In this document: positions 17,249 to 27,200 of the stretch, in pieces
How positions within the stretch are numbered: the stretch's first letter is position 1
Layout of the letters: the number at the start of each line of letters is the position of its first letter
From: Rhodoferax sp. BAB1
Lineage (GTDB): Bacteria; Pseudomonadota; Gammaproteobacteria; Burkholderiales; Burkholderiaceae_C
Direction of reading: 5' to 3'
NCBI RefSeq assembly: GCF_013334205.1
Contig: NZ_CP054424.1
Coordinates: 1,632,001-1,696,000, forward strand
Length of the DNA stretch: 64,000 bases
The notes under the pieces: generated by a model
The model's input: only the letters and a program-made list of their open reading frames with translations
What the model was told of the DNA's origin: nothing
The model's database searches: none
Program-made: the position numbers and the translations under genes

Positions 17249-18196
17249 TCACCGCTTCGGCTTGGATTTGGCCTTGCCGAAGCAATGGGCGCAAAGGTCG
17301 TAACCGGCTTTTTGCGCACCGGCCGTGGTGTCGAAATGGACCAGCGTATCGGGGTTGATGGTGCTGAAATTGCAACGCTTGGTCAGTTTCTGCGTATCGT
17401 GCAGTTCTCTCGTTTCCGGATTGCCGGCATAACGCTGGCTGCTACTGCCGGCAGCATCCCCGTTGACGACATACTCGCGGTACACGCTGCCGCCCTCAAG
17501 ATCGATCGGAACCGGATCCTGGTGGAAACGCTGTCCCGAGGGGTCGAAGAGCTCCGCATAGACCTCCCTGGACTTCCTGTCTGAAGAAGAAGGTTGCGCC
17601 GCGGCCGCCGCCCCGCTGATGCCAAAAAGCTCCGACAGGCCGGCTCCCAGAACGGCACTGGCATCTTCCCTGGAGGGAAAGCCACCGGCCTTCTTTTCCG
17701 TTTTCACCTTCAGCGTAATGCTGAAGTATCCATCCGCCTCTGTCGTTGCGGACAGTTCAGATTTCCCGTCCGCGTCGCCGTCGTCGACCAGTCGCACGGT
17801 ATAGCCCTTCTGAAATCGCAGATCGGCGTCGGAGATGAAGCCGTGAAAGACGGCGTCTTCCTCCGTCAATGCCGCCACCGCGCGCTCGAAGCGCGCCTGT
17901 CCCCAGCGCGCGGTGGAGCGCAGTCTTTCGGCTTCCTCGACCGATACCTTCAAGGCTTCGAGTCTTGGATCCTTGTCGCGCCCCAGTTTCTGCAGGCGCT
18001 TGGCCTCCCGCTGCTGCGAAGCGACGAATGCATCCGGCAATTTGCCAAGGAAGGAGAAAAGTTCGAGTGCCTCACCCATGGCGGGTTGGCTGGCTGCATC
18101 AAAATGCGCCTTCAGCATCTGCTCGTCGAGCATATCGGCATCCATGCCCTCGACGAGGGATGAAAGCACTCCTGTGTTTCGGGATCCGCTAGGCAT
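17249..18196 (-). CDS. eCIS operon protein of unknown function with Cys-rich basic tail
   Basis: I do not recognise a family for the whole protein. Of 315 residues, the first ~125 are helical and charged. The middle (about 125-175) contains VRLVDDGDADGKS and TTEADGYFSITLKV, which resembles a carboxypeptidase-regulatory or Ig-like beta-sandwich. The last part holds an isolated Cys (KRCNFSTIN) and a CAHC cluster (302-305), followed by a Lys/Arg tail that could bind zinc or nucleic acid. Start is supported by a GGAG site 8 bases upstream. It sits between the receptor-like beta-helix gene and the two DUF4157 genes, so it may be a cargo, a cargo adaptor or a late structural part. Confidence 0.7.
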   Translation of the reverse strand: MPSGSRNTGVLSSLVEGMDADMLDEQMLKAHFDAASQPAMGEALELFSFLGKLPDAFVASQQREAKRLQKLGRDKDPRLEALKVSVEEAERLRSTARWGQARFERAVAALTEEDAVFHGFISDADLRFQKGYTVRLVDDGDADGKSELSATTEADGYFSITLKVKTEKKAGGFPSREDASAVLGAGLSELFGISGAAAAAQPSSSDRKSREVYAELFDPSGQRFHQDPVPIDLEGGSVYREYVVNGDAAGSSSQRYAGNPETRELHDTQKLTKRCNFSTINPDTLVHFDTTAGAQKAGYDLCAHCFGKAKSKPKR

Positions 18197-18241
18197 GTTG
18201 GAACTCCAGCTTGTTGGCCGTCAGGCAGAACGACAAAATAA

Positions 18242-21200
18242 TCACCCTTGTTTGCACTGCCCGGGGCAGAACGCTTCCACCATGGCCAGGTTGTCCTTGA
18301 AGATCAACATGCCCGGCAACAACGCCTTGGCCTTGATGCAGTGTGTGGACTGGTTGTCCGTGGTGGTGTTCATACCCGCAACCGTGACCGCGGACCGGAA
18401 GGCCCGCATCCAGGTCTCGGAGAACCGGTTGTCGACAACACGCACGCTGCCACCGCCGACGAAAGCATTGCTTGCGACAAAGAAATTGGTGGAGCTGACT
18501 TCGCACTGGTTGTCGACCATGCCGACATCGTCGAGCGACAGGGCCATCACGGAGCTCAAGGCAACCTTCGTGGGCTCGTCGATCACATCGAGCGTGACCT
18601 GGTTCTCGGTGAAAAGCAGCTTCCCTGTCGACCAGTTGCGAATCAGCGGGGGCCAGAGGGCCGGCGGCTTTTCGCTCTTGATCGTTCCGTACATCTTTGC
18701 CAAGGTGCAGTAGGTGGAACTGTCCACCGTGGTCAATTTGGGCTTGATCGACAGGACCAGCATCAGGAAAAGACCGAGCGTCCATTCGTTGCTGATGCCC
18801 AAATTGGCGACAAGAACAGTGGCCGCCAGCAGGTCGAGTCCTTTGCCCGTCGTTCCTTGCGTCACCAGGCGGTTGCGCGCGACAACCGACGGCCCCAGCG
18901 CGAAGAAGGTTACCGCGCGCCCCAGGGGGGCGACGATGAAATTGTCCCGCATGACGCAACTGCTCAGGCCGTTGCGGACAGACTTTCGATGGATGAACGA
19001 AGACTCGTATTTCCCGTGTGCCGACTTCTCGACCATCGGCAACACCATCCACACGTGCACGCCGCCTCGCACGCCGCCTGTCACCAGATCTCCGGGAACG
19101 TCGGATCCGTGCCCGTTGTCGAAGATGCGGTTGTCGTCGATCTGCAGTCCCTGCACGAACAAAGCGTAGACGCCGCAGATCGGAACGGGCTGGCTGTTGC
19201 CGTTGCCGAAGATCTCGTTGCGCAAGATGCGAAGGTCGCGGACTTTCGCCAATGAAATGCCGCCATAGCCCAGCAGTCGTTCCATGGCCTTGCCGATCTT
19301 CGCCGCTTCCAGCCGCATGCAGCGCGTGATGACGTTGTCGCAGATGTGCAGGCCATGCACCCCGATCATGTCGCCGTCCTTCATCAGGTCGAAGAAGCGC
19401 ACGACGCCAATGCCGTTGATGCCCATGTCGGCAATGCGATTGCCGCTTATCTCGATGTCGTACAGGTCTCCCGCGGAGACGAAACGCGGCTTGCCGTCGG
19501 CGGACCGGGTGTCGCCCGTCAGGTCTGTCGGCTTGCACTTCTCGCAATGATCGCCGGTTTCGGGGATGTCCGGCGTATCTTCACGCTCCGGCTCCGCCTC
19601 CTCTTTCTCGAGGCTCCCCAGGGTGATGCCGTTCCATGTCCCGCCCTGGATCAGGTTGTTGAGGATGCGAACCCGATCAGAGCCACCGGCCAGCTGTATG
19701 CCGCCCCTGGCCGCCCCGGCAAGCACCACGGGGTGCGGTGGGGTGTTGACGCCGGCGGGCGCCAGGGCGTCGCCTGGCCTTGGCGGTACGGTCGCCTCGG
19801 GTGGTCGCCCGTCGGCGGGGAGGATTTCAATGGTGTTTTCCTCGAGCAGGATGTCGTCACCGCGGCTATAGACCGCCTGCCACAACGAGTAGACGTCGCG
19901 CATCTGAACCAGGCAACGCCGCACCGTCACGTGGCATGAATTTTCGATATGCATCGCGCTGCGCGGCCCCGCCTCGATGGCCATGTCCCGGATCTCGATG
20001 GCGGCGGAATGGGTCAGCAAAAACGCCGGCCGCGCCGCGCCGGCGTCGGCGGCAACGGCGCCCACCCGCGTATGCGTCCCGCAACCGTGGATGACGATGT
20101 TCGTCCGCTCATGGATGTGGACGTTCTCGCTGTAAGACCCCGGCAGCACGCAGATCTCTCCGCCCTCCCTGGGGAGCGCGTTGACGGCGTCCTGGATCTT
20201 GGTGAAATCACCATGGGAGTGGATGCCGTCGCCAACCCGGTAGGTGCAGCAGGTCTTGATTTTCGTCAGGGGCTGAAAGACCCGTCGGCAGTCTTCGATA
20301 TCGCCGCCGCTGACGACAGTGCCCACCCAGGTGATCTCCGCCAGCGGAACACGGTGATAGAAGATGCCCTGCGGCGGCGCGCCGGCGGAGCTGGCCGGGT
20401 CGCCGACCAGCAACATCGGATTCCCGACTCCGCCGGCCCGGACCTCGAAGGTCCAGAAATCGGCAGGCGTGTACTTTTCCGCGGCTCCGGTGTCGAACTG
20501 CAGCTTGATGCCGACCAGATCGGGAAGATCCCTCTCGGCGGCCACGAAACTGCCGATCGGCTCGATGCCGTTCCATAGCCGGAAAAATCTCTTCCCGCTG
20601 ACCGGCGCCGGCGGCAGCGCGCCCAGGAACTCCCCGGGATCGCCCGACGGAGGAAGCGAGAGGGTGTGGTCCGGCCCCAGCGTCGCCTTGGCGCCGTAGA
20701 TGACGCGCCAGTACCCGAACTTCTCGTCCAGTTCCAGGGCCTCAAGATAGAACTCGCCAAGGCCCGAGTGGACGATGGCGTTCTTGTTGCCGTGCAGTGA
20801 AACCTTGCGGCTGACGGCGTCGAAATCACCGGTGCCCACCAGGCCGCCGTTGAACTGCGACCACTTGAACCAGCTCCCCGTCTTTGCCGTCTCGGCAATT
20901 TCAATGCGGTAGAGGCGGTGCTCAAAACCCGTATAACCGCCGCTTTCGACGACCGGGCAATCGCCATCACTCATGGCATTCGGGTTGAGCCTGACCCTGA
21001 GCTTGCCCTTGGCTGAAGAATCGTCCTTCAGCCCGGGAATGATCGAACCGCACGTCTCCCCCTCCCCCATGCGAAAGAGTCTGAAACGGTAGGCGGTCTG
21101 GACGCGCTCGGTCGTGTCGACGCCGCCCAGGGCGGGTTCGATCAGCAGGCCGGGATTCTGAAACGGGCTCAACTCCTCAAGCCACGTTTCCAGAATCACG

Positions 21201-21574
21201 GTATCGCGCGGCGTATCCGCGGGAACCGGCACAGTCCCCGAAGGGAGATTGAGATATGTGGCCACACGGTTGCTGATATCTCTTGCCGCTTCCACCAGCA
21301 GGCCGTCGGCCCATACGCGGCCCTTGCCGGCGGACAGCCTGACCGTGCCGGCATCGATTTTTGCCTCGACGATCCTGAAACTCTGCGGAACTTCCGCCGG
21401 GACCGCGGCAACGCCGGCGCCGAAGGCATCGCGCCCGGCGGTCTCCTGCCATTCATTGAGTATCTCGGTCTGCGCGTTCCAGTCGCGGTCGAGCAGGACC
21501 CTGCCCTGCTGGTGAAGAGTCCCCCTGAAGTTCCGGGCTCTGTCCTTGTTCCATGCGGAAAAATCGCCTCTCAT
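18242..21574 (-). CDS. DUF6519-like plus right-handed parallel beta-helix protein (candidate receptor-binding or baseplate-peripheral part)
   Basis: 1110 residues. The N-terminus (MRGDFSAWNKDRARNFRGTL, then QQGRVLLDRDWNAQTEI) matches the DUF6519 domain found in phage-tail-like gene clusters. From about residue 440 onward there are many short repeats typical of pectin-lyase-like beta-helices (IQDAVNALPREGGEICVLPG, then NVHIHERTNIVIHGCG, LEENTIEILP, ILNNLIQGG, ISGNRIADMGINGIGV, LRILRNEIFGNG). No classical Afp13/Pvc13-style fibre gene is present, so this is the best candidate for target recognition. That assignment is inference; a structural or enzymatic (glycan-cleaving) role is also possible. 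Confidence 0.75.
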   Translation of the reverse strand: MRGDFSAWNKDRARNFRGTLHQQGRVLLDRDWNAQTEILNEWQETAGRDAFGAGVAAVPAEVPQSFRIVEAKIDAGTVRLSAGKGRVWADGLLVEAARDISNRVATYLNLPSGTVPVPADTPRDTVILETWLEELSPFQNPGLLIEPALGGVDTTERVQTAYRFRLFRMGEGETCGSIIPGLKDDSSAKGKLRVRLNPNAMSDGDCPVVESGGYTGFEHRLYRIEIAETAKTGSWFKWSQFNGGLVGTGDFDAVSRKVSLHGNKNAIVHSGLGEFYLEALELDEKFGYWRVIYGAKATLGPDHTLSLPPSGDPGEFLGALPPAPVSGKRFFRLWNGIEPIGSFVAAERDLPDLVGIKLQFDTGAAEKYTPADFWTFEVRAGGVGNPMLLVGDPASSAGAPPQGIFYHRVPLAEITWVGTVVSGGDIEDCRRVFQPLTKIKTCCTYRVGDGIHSHGDFTKIQDAVNALPREGGEICVLPGSYSENVHIHERTNIVIHGCGTHTRVGAVAADAGAARPAFLLTHSAAIEIRDMAIEAGPRSAMHIENSCHVTVRRCLVQMRDVYSLWQAVYSRGDDILLEENTIEILPADGRPPEATVPPRPGDALAPAGVNTPPHPVVLAGAARGGIQLAGGSDRVRILNNLIQGGTWNGITLGSLEKEEAEPEREDTPDIPETGDHCEKCKPTDLTGDTRSADGKPRFVSAGDLYDIEISGNRIADMGINGIGVVRFFDLMKDGDMIGVHGLHICDNVITRCMRLEAAKIGKAMERLLGYGGISLAKVRDLRILRNEIFGNGNSQPVPICGVYALFVQGLQIDDNRIFDNGHGSDVPGDLVTGGVRGGVHVWMVLPMVEKSAHGKYESSFIHRKSVRNGLSSCVMRDNFIVAPLGRAVTFFALGPSVVARNRLVTQGTTGKGLDLLAATVLVANLGISNEWTLGLFLMLVLSIKPKLTTVDSSTYCTLAKMYGTIKSEKPPALWPPLIRNWSTGKLLFTENQVTLDVIDEPTKVALSSVMALSLDDVGMVDNQCEVSSTNFFVASNAFVGGGSVRVVDNRFSETWMRAFRSAVTVAGMNTTTDNQSTHCIKAKALLPGMLIFKDNLAMVEAFCPGQCKQG

Positions 21575-21586
21575 AGCTGGCCTCTT

Positions 21587-24223
21587 CTAGGTTACGGGAA
21601 TCAAAAGCGGCCTGATTCCGACAGGCATGAACTCACGAAATCTGATGCGCAGATTGCGCCACTTGTGGGCTTCCTTCAGGAAGTTGAAAGCCCCCATCTG
21701 ATCGGCGCCGACGCCCTGCTCCAGGATGCGCGGATCGCATTCGAGCGAAAGCTGGCAGTAGGCCGCGTCGCCGAAGAACTCACTGGTGAAGATGAGCCGC
21801 GCATCCCCGCCGCTGACGCAGGCGAAGTTCTGTGGCAGGCGGTTCCTGAGCGGATCCGGCAGCGCGGCAGTCACCGAGTCGTCGGAGAAATAGCTGAATT
21901 TGAGGCAGCCCGACTGCTGATCGAACACCTCCAGCACACCACAGAAGATGACACCATTGCCGTCGATACTGGCTGCGCGAACCCTTCCCTTGAGGGTTGT
22001 ATTCTTGATGACGGTTTGTCCGCCATATCCGTTCACGGGATCACTGGCGCCGGAGAGCGCGAGCGGGTCGATCCGTGTTCCGCCTTCGCCCAGAGGAATC
22101 GCGACGGGAATCGATTCGATGATCGAATCCGCGATGCAAAGGCGGTACCCTGCGTCGGTAAAGACCGCCCCGCAGATGGAGCGCTGGATGAGGATCTCCG
22201 GGGACTGCTTGAACTCGCGCTCCTCCGCCACGTCTGCGAAGCCGAAAGGCTCCTGGAGCCTGATGCCCGGCAGCAAGGGCGCGCGGGTCTGGTCGTAGCG
22301 ACGGAAACCGCCCGGGTCCAGCGTGCAGTTGAGTATCTCCAGGCGGTTCAGCGCGGCGCGCGCAACCAGCGGCTGGCCGGCCGCGAAATCCAGACCCCGG
22401 GCAACATACAGTCCCTCCAGCCGCACGAACAGGGCGTCCGTGACGGCATCGAACTGCAGTTGCTGTGCCGGACTGGCACCGACGATCCTTGCCGGCCGGA
22501 ACGCGAGCGGGCGAACCAGCTCGATGACGGGGCGCTCGCCGTCCGCCGCCCGGATGATGAGCGGTGCATGCAGCTTGATGCTTTGCCCGCCGCCTTCGGT
22601 CGTGCGGTCGGCCGCGGCAAGCGCGCCGATATCTAGGGTGTGCGTGCGGCTGTCGCCTATTTCAATGACGATCGGGACCTGCCCAAGCGCCGCCGGGTTG
22701 GCCAGAACCTTCTGCCGCGCGTCGGTCAGCGCGTCCTGCAGGGCCTGCTGCAGACCCGGCCCCTGGCGCAGATGGACGGCCTTGTGGATCACGGTAGGCG
22801 TCTCGTTGTGATCAAACTCTTTGGGCAGCGGCGGATAGGAAATGGGATGTGCGCCGACATCCCCGACCGATCCATAGGTCCATGTGAGCAGCAGATGGCT
22901 GAGCAGCGCATCCGCCCTGGCGTCGCTGGAGACGCCTATGCAGATGCGCCCCCGGATCGGATCAATGGCAATCTCGCGCTCTTTCAGTTCCGGCTGTAGG
23001 CCCTTTTCCCAGGCGCAGAGATTCTCTCCGCGGATGGTCCAGTTTCGCGGCAAGGCGGTATGGGGCCAGCCCTGGTCCGGAAACACGGAGTCGGGCAGGT
23101 GGAGCTGCAGCCCCACATCGGGAATCGCCAGCGTGCGCAGATCCGGCTGTGTCTCGTCATAGGTGCCCACGGACACATATTCCTGCGGCGCCGTGAACGA
23201 GGCCGCGGCGAAGGCCTCCAGCGGCTGCGGCGTAGGCGAGGCCAGCGAGGCATCGTACCGGGCGGCGATGTCGCTGTCGGACACGCGCTCCACGGGGATC
23301 GGTCCGGGGACTTGGTCCGCCGAAGAGATGCGGGGCGCCATGGTGGCCGGATTGAGCCTGTCTCGCATGGAGCGGCCCTGGTGGCTGAGGTCGAGCCGGT
23401 TCGTGTTGAACAGCGTGACCGGCTGCCCTGCGGGCAGGTTGGCAGGCCCGACGTAGGGTGCGGAGAGATTGTTGACCGGGATCGGACTGACGTTGACCCG
23501 GACGACGCGTGTAGCGCCGGCCGCAGGCGTCACCTTGTGCATCAGCGGCTTGGTCACCTTGAGACGATGATCTTTCAGCCGCCAGAAATAGATGGCCAGG
23601 TTGGGCAGGTTGAAACGCGGCTGGCCCGTCTCGTGCGGCTGGACATCGGCAAGGTGGGCAAAGGTATCGAAGGGCGTGTTCAACTGCGCCAGAACCGACG
23701 GATCGCGCAGCGTCATCGTGCCGCCGCGGATCGGAGCGCCACGGCCCACGCCGGGACGGCCGTAGGGGGGCATGCCTCCCGCGTCCGGCTGCTGATGGTT
23801 GAGGTTCTGGTTCCACACCATGTTTTCCATCAACTCGACGGAATGCGCCCCCCATTTCGTCAGGATATAGGCCAGCAGCTCGATCGCTCCCAGGGTGCCC
23901 TTGCGACGACGCAGCGCAATGGTGTCGGCAACATCGGCACGCAAGGTCCATGCGTCGCCGGAAATATGGCTGGTTCCCAGCAGATCCCCGATGTACGGGA
24001 TCACCCAATCGTCACTGGTCTCAATGAAAAAATCGTGATACAGCGATTCGATGTTTTCGTGGATGGCGGAGAACATGTCCTCCACCGGTTCCAGATAGCT
24101 GCGCAGCTGATGGGCCTCGACACGCTCGCCCTCGTGCAGATATTTCTCCGGCAGGTCCTGGTCCTTGATCCTGTAGATCTCCGGAAGCCGGCGGTAGAGT
24201 TCGACGCGTTTGTTGTTCCGCAT
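21587..24223 (-). CDS. Phage-tail-like baseplate protein, P2 gpI-like N-terminus
   Basis: 878 residues. The first ~200 (LYRRLPEIYRIKDQD, SYLEPVEDMFSAIHENIESL, DDWVIPYIGDLLGTSHISG, RRRKGTLGAIELLAYILTKW) follow the Tail_P2_I family, which joins baseplate wedge to fibres. The long C-terminal part has beta-rich repeats (IEILNCT-like, ILIQRSICGAVF, TVIKNTTLKGRV) and ends with a region (QMGAFNFLKEAHKWRNLRIR) that seems shared by tail-like clusters. The gene starts 1 base after the stop of the preceding baseplate gene. It probably mounts the beta-helix protein encoded next. Confidence 0.8.
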   Translation of the reverse strand: MRNNKRVELYRRLPEIYRIKDQDLPEKYLHEGERVEAHQLRSYLEPVEDMFSAIHENIESLYHDFFIETSDDWVIPYIGDLLGTSHISGDAWTLRADVADTIALRRRKGTLGAIELLAYILTKWGAHSVELMENMVWNQNLNHQQPDAGGMPPYGRPGVGRGAPIRGGTMTLRDPSVLAQLNTPFDTFAHLADVQPHETGQPRFNLPNLAIYFWRLKDHRLKVTKPLMHKVTPAAGATRVVRVNVSPIPVNNLSAPYVGPANLPAGQPVTLFNTNRLDLSHQGRSMRDRLNPATMAPRISSADQVPGPIPVERVSDSDIAARYDASLASPTPQPLEAFAAASFTAPQEYVSVGTYDETQPDLRTLAIPDVGLQLHLPDSVFPDQGWPHTALPRNWTIRGENLCAWEKGLQPELKEREIAIDPIRGRICIGVSSDARADALLSHLLLTWTYGSVGDVGAHPISYPPLPKEFDHNETPTVIHKAVHLRQGPGLQQALQDALTDARQKVLANPAALGQVPIVIEIGDSRTHTLDIGALAAADRTTEGGGQSIKLHAPLIIRAADGERPVIELVRPLAFRPARIVGASPAQQLQFDAVTDALFVRLEGLYVARGLDFAAGQPLVARAALNRLEILNCTLDPGGFRRYDQTRAPLLPGIRLQEPFGFADVAEEREFKQSPEILIQRSICGAVFTDAGYRLCIADSIIESIPVAIPLGEGGTRIDPLALSGASDPVNGYGGQTVIKNTTLKGRVRAASIDGNGVIFCGVLEVFDQQSGCLKFSYFSDDSVTAALPDPLRNRLPQNFACVSGGDARLIFTSEFFGDAAYCQLSLECDPRILEQGVGADQMGAFNFLKEAHKWRNLRIRFREFMPVGIRPLLIPVT

Positions 24224-24224
24224 A

Positions 24225-27200
24225 TCAGCTTCCCTGTGCCTTTATCGCCGTCAAGGACAGGTGCCTGTCGTAGAGGCATAGGATGTGCCCGGCGTCACAC
24301 GAGACGATGGTGTCCAGGGGGCCGACCGAAGGCAGGGGGATGGACTCCGGCCGGTCGGCGTCAGCAAGTCTCATGAATGAAATCGTCCTGGCCCACAGCA
24401 CGCCGTCGACGTTCTGGGCCACCCCTTCGATAGAGGACGAGTACTCCGGCCCGCCAAAACGCCTCTGCCTGAGGCTGAAGAGACCCGTCTGGTCTTCCTG
24501 ACCCGCTGGCAAACCGGAACTGGCCCCCAGGGCGCGGCGGATTTCGGGCTCCACCAGGTCTGCCCGGAACCCCGGCTGGAGTGCGTAGTGGAGCGCCACG
24601 GCGACATACATGCGCCGGCCTTCGTCCACGACGATCGCCGTGCGCCCCGCCCCGCGCGCGGTGTTGTAGGAATTCAGCGTATCGCGGACCGCCTGGATTT
24701 CCGCGCGGCGACCGGTTTCCATCAGCACGCTGACGACAACTGCCGGGACATTTTCAACCAGTTGCCAGGCCGCCGCGCAGCGGGCCACCCCGGGAATGGC
24801 CGCCGCTTCAGCCTCGAAGTCCTTGAGGCTCACGATGCGCCCCAGGCTCTGCACCTTGCCCGGCGCGGCGTTGCGGGCATTCTCTCCGTCCTCGGGCGGC
24901 GCCCCACCGGTGGCGGCCATGGGCATCCGTATCTTGTCGAGGTTCTTGAGCGTTGCGGCGGCCTGGACCTTGGTATCGGCCAAAAGCGGGCCGTGCGCCT
25001 GTGCCCCGATGCGATAGACCGCCCTGACATTGCCGGTTCCGGTGCTGAGCTGCGCCCCTGCCTTGCCGTCGCCGAACTGCACCCAGCTGTTGCCGGCCGC
25101 ATCTTCCCGAATGATGTAGATGCGCTCCTGGGGACCCCGGCCGAAAAAGCTGTCCACCTGCTTCCACAAGCGCCCGTCCACGTAGATCTCCGCCTCCGGC
25201 GTTTCGGCCGGAGTGTTCTCAGGAACGATGTGGTAGGTCAGCGGCGCCTTCGGTAGCTTGAAATTCTGGAAAACCTTGGAGGCATCGCCATTGCCCAGCG
25301 CCACCTCGGGCAGGGTCTTGCCCTGGTCCGCGTCGACCAGATTTCCGTAAGCGATGGTCACCGGCTTCTCATTGGGAAAATCAGCGTAATCGACCTCGGC
25401 GGACAAGGCGATGGTCCGCAGGATCGGAAAATCCGCGGTATCGAGGGGCAAGAATGCGGGCACCTGCTCGACCGTCAGGATCGCCGGCTCCGAATTCGCC
25501 TTGTCAAGCATGATCCGCCGGCCTTTGAGACTTCTCACCTGGTCGGCCGTGCCAAGGAAACTCAATGTGGTGCCGCCATGGGCAGTGGTTTCCTTTCGGG
25601 CGCTCCTGATGGTGAGCATGGGGCTGACGGCTTCATGGAGCATGAAATCACGGATATCGGCGATGCGGTACCGGACGCCCTCCGAAAAGGCGCCGAGCGG
25701 CTGCTCAAAAGTGACCATGCTCGCTGCACCCGTCATGAGCCCCCAGGTTTGCGTCAGCGGTCTTACCTGCGCAACCTTTCTGGTGAAAGCGAACTCCGAA
25801 GATCTCGCGGTATTGGGCGAACCGAACAAGGTGGCCTGCACGACAAATGTCATCCCGGCCGCGAGGTTGTCGGCCTCCAGTTCGAGCGGGAAATCCAGCG
25901 TCCCAAGCGGGGGCTCCGCGATACGGGTCGCCTGCGCATTCCCGGGGAGGTGGATGGCACGATCGACGCTTTCCGTCGTGCCCCCCAGCAACCTTGAGAA
26001 CGCAATGTTTCTTTCCGGTATGGGGGGGCTGGTGACCGTCGTGGTGGTTCTTCCGGCCACGGTCTGGGTGGTCGATTTCGACACCATGGGTTCGACAACT
26101 TTCGTTGTCGTCGGCGGCCCGTTGTATCCGAAATGATGGAACGAGCGGCCGAGTTTGAAAGCGGAAAGATGCCCGACGGGACCCGTACGCTTGAGCCGCC
26201 CCTTGATCCTGAAGATCTTCCGACCATGCAACTCCCGCACCGAATCGACGATGACGATCTCGGCATTTTTTAGGCGCGCCGGATTACCATCGCCGTCAAC
26301 GACCTCACGGGACTGGATCACGGATTCGCGCACGGTTTCGATATCCACCGTCCGTATCGACCGGATCAGTTTTTCGAGCTCGACGACACAGGCACGGGCG
26401 GCATCGTTGACGACGCCGGCTCGCCGGATGACGACGCCGATGGAATAGACCAGATTTGCGCGATCACGCGCCATGTTCGTGGCTGCGATCACCGCGTCAT
26501 TTGCCAGCCTGCTGGCCTCCCCAAGGGCTGCGACGGCATTGGCGCGATCGGTGACGCTTTGAGCTGCGGCAGCAGTGGTGGAAGCAGAAAGCGCGTTAAA
26601 TACTTCTCTTGTCTTGTTCTTGGCATCGGTCACTGCCGTTGCACTTTGGTTTGCTTCCGTCACTGCTGCCGCTACAGCCACCCCTGCAGCGACGGCCAAG
26701 CCATCTGAGATCGGATCAAACGGTATTGGAGATGCTGCTGCTGATGCAAATGCCGCACCGGCCGCAACGGTTGCCAGGTCAATGGCCGGCTTGACCTGCC
26801 CCGCCTCGGTCTCGGCAATCCCCCCCAGCCTGTCCGCCTCATTCGCGAGAGCGGTCGCCGCGACCCGGTCAGATGCACCTGCCGCAGCGCTCGATTGAGC
26901 GATCGCCGCCAGCCTGACGGCGTTCTCGGCCGCCTCCTTCGCGGCCTGGTCGGCCTGTTGACTGGCTAGGGCGCTTGCCGTGGCGTTTCTCGCATAGAGA
27001 TCCATGCGGTCTTCCGAATACTTCAAACCGGGATCACTTGCCAAACGCCCTGCATTCGCCTGATCCAGCGCACGCTGAGCCTGCCGATCGACCTCTTCCG
27101 TTTCCGGCCGGACCATGGCGAGGATGGCCTGAAAATCAGCATCGGCTACCCCGGGCGCAAGGGCCCGGTCGCCGGCGATGCCGAGCACCAAGCTGGACAT

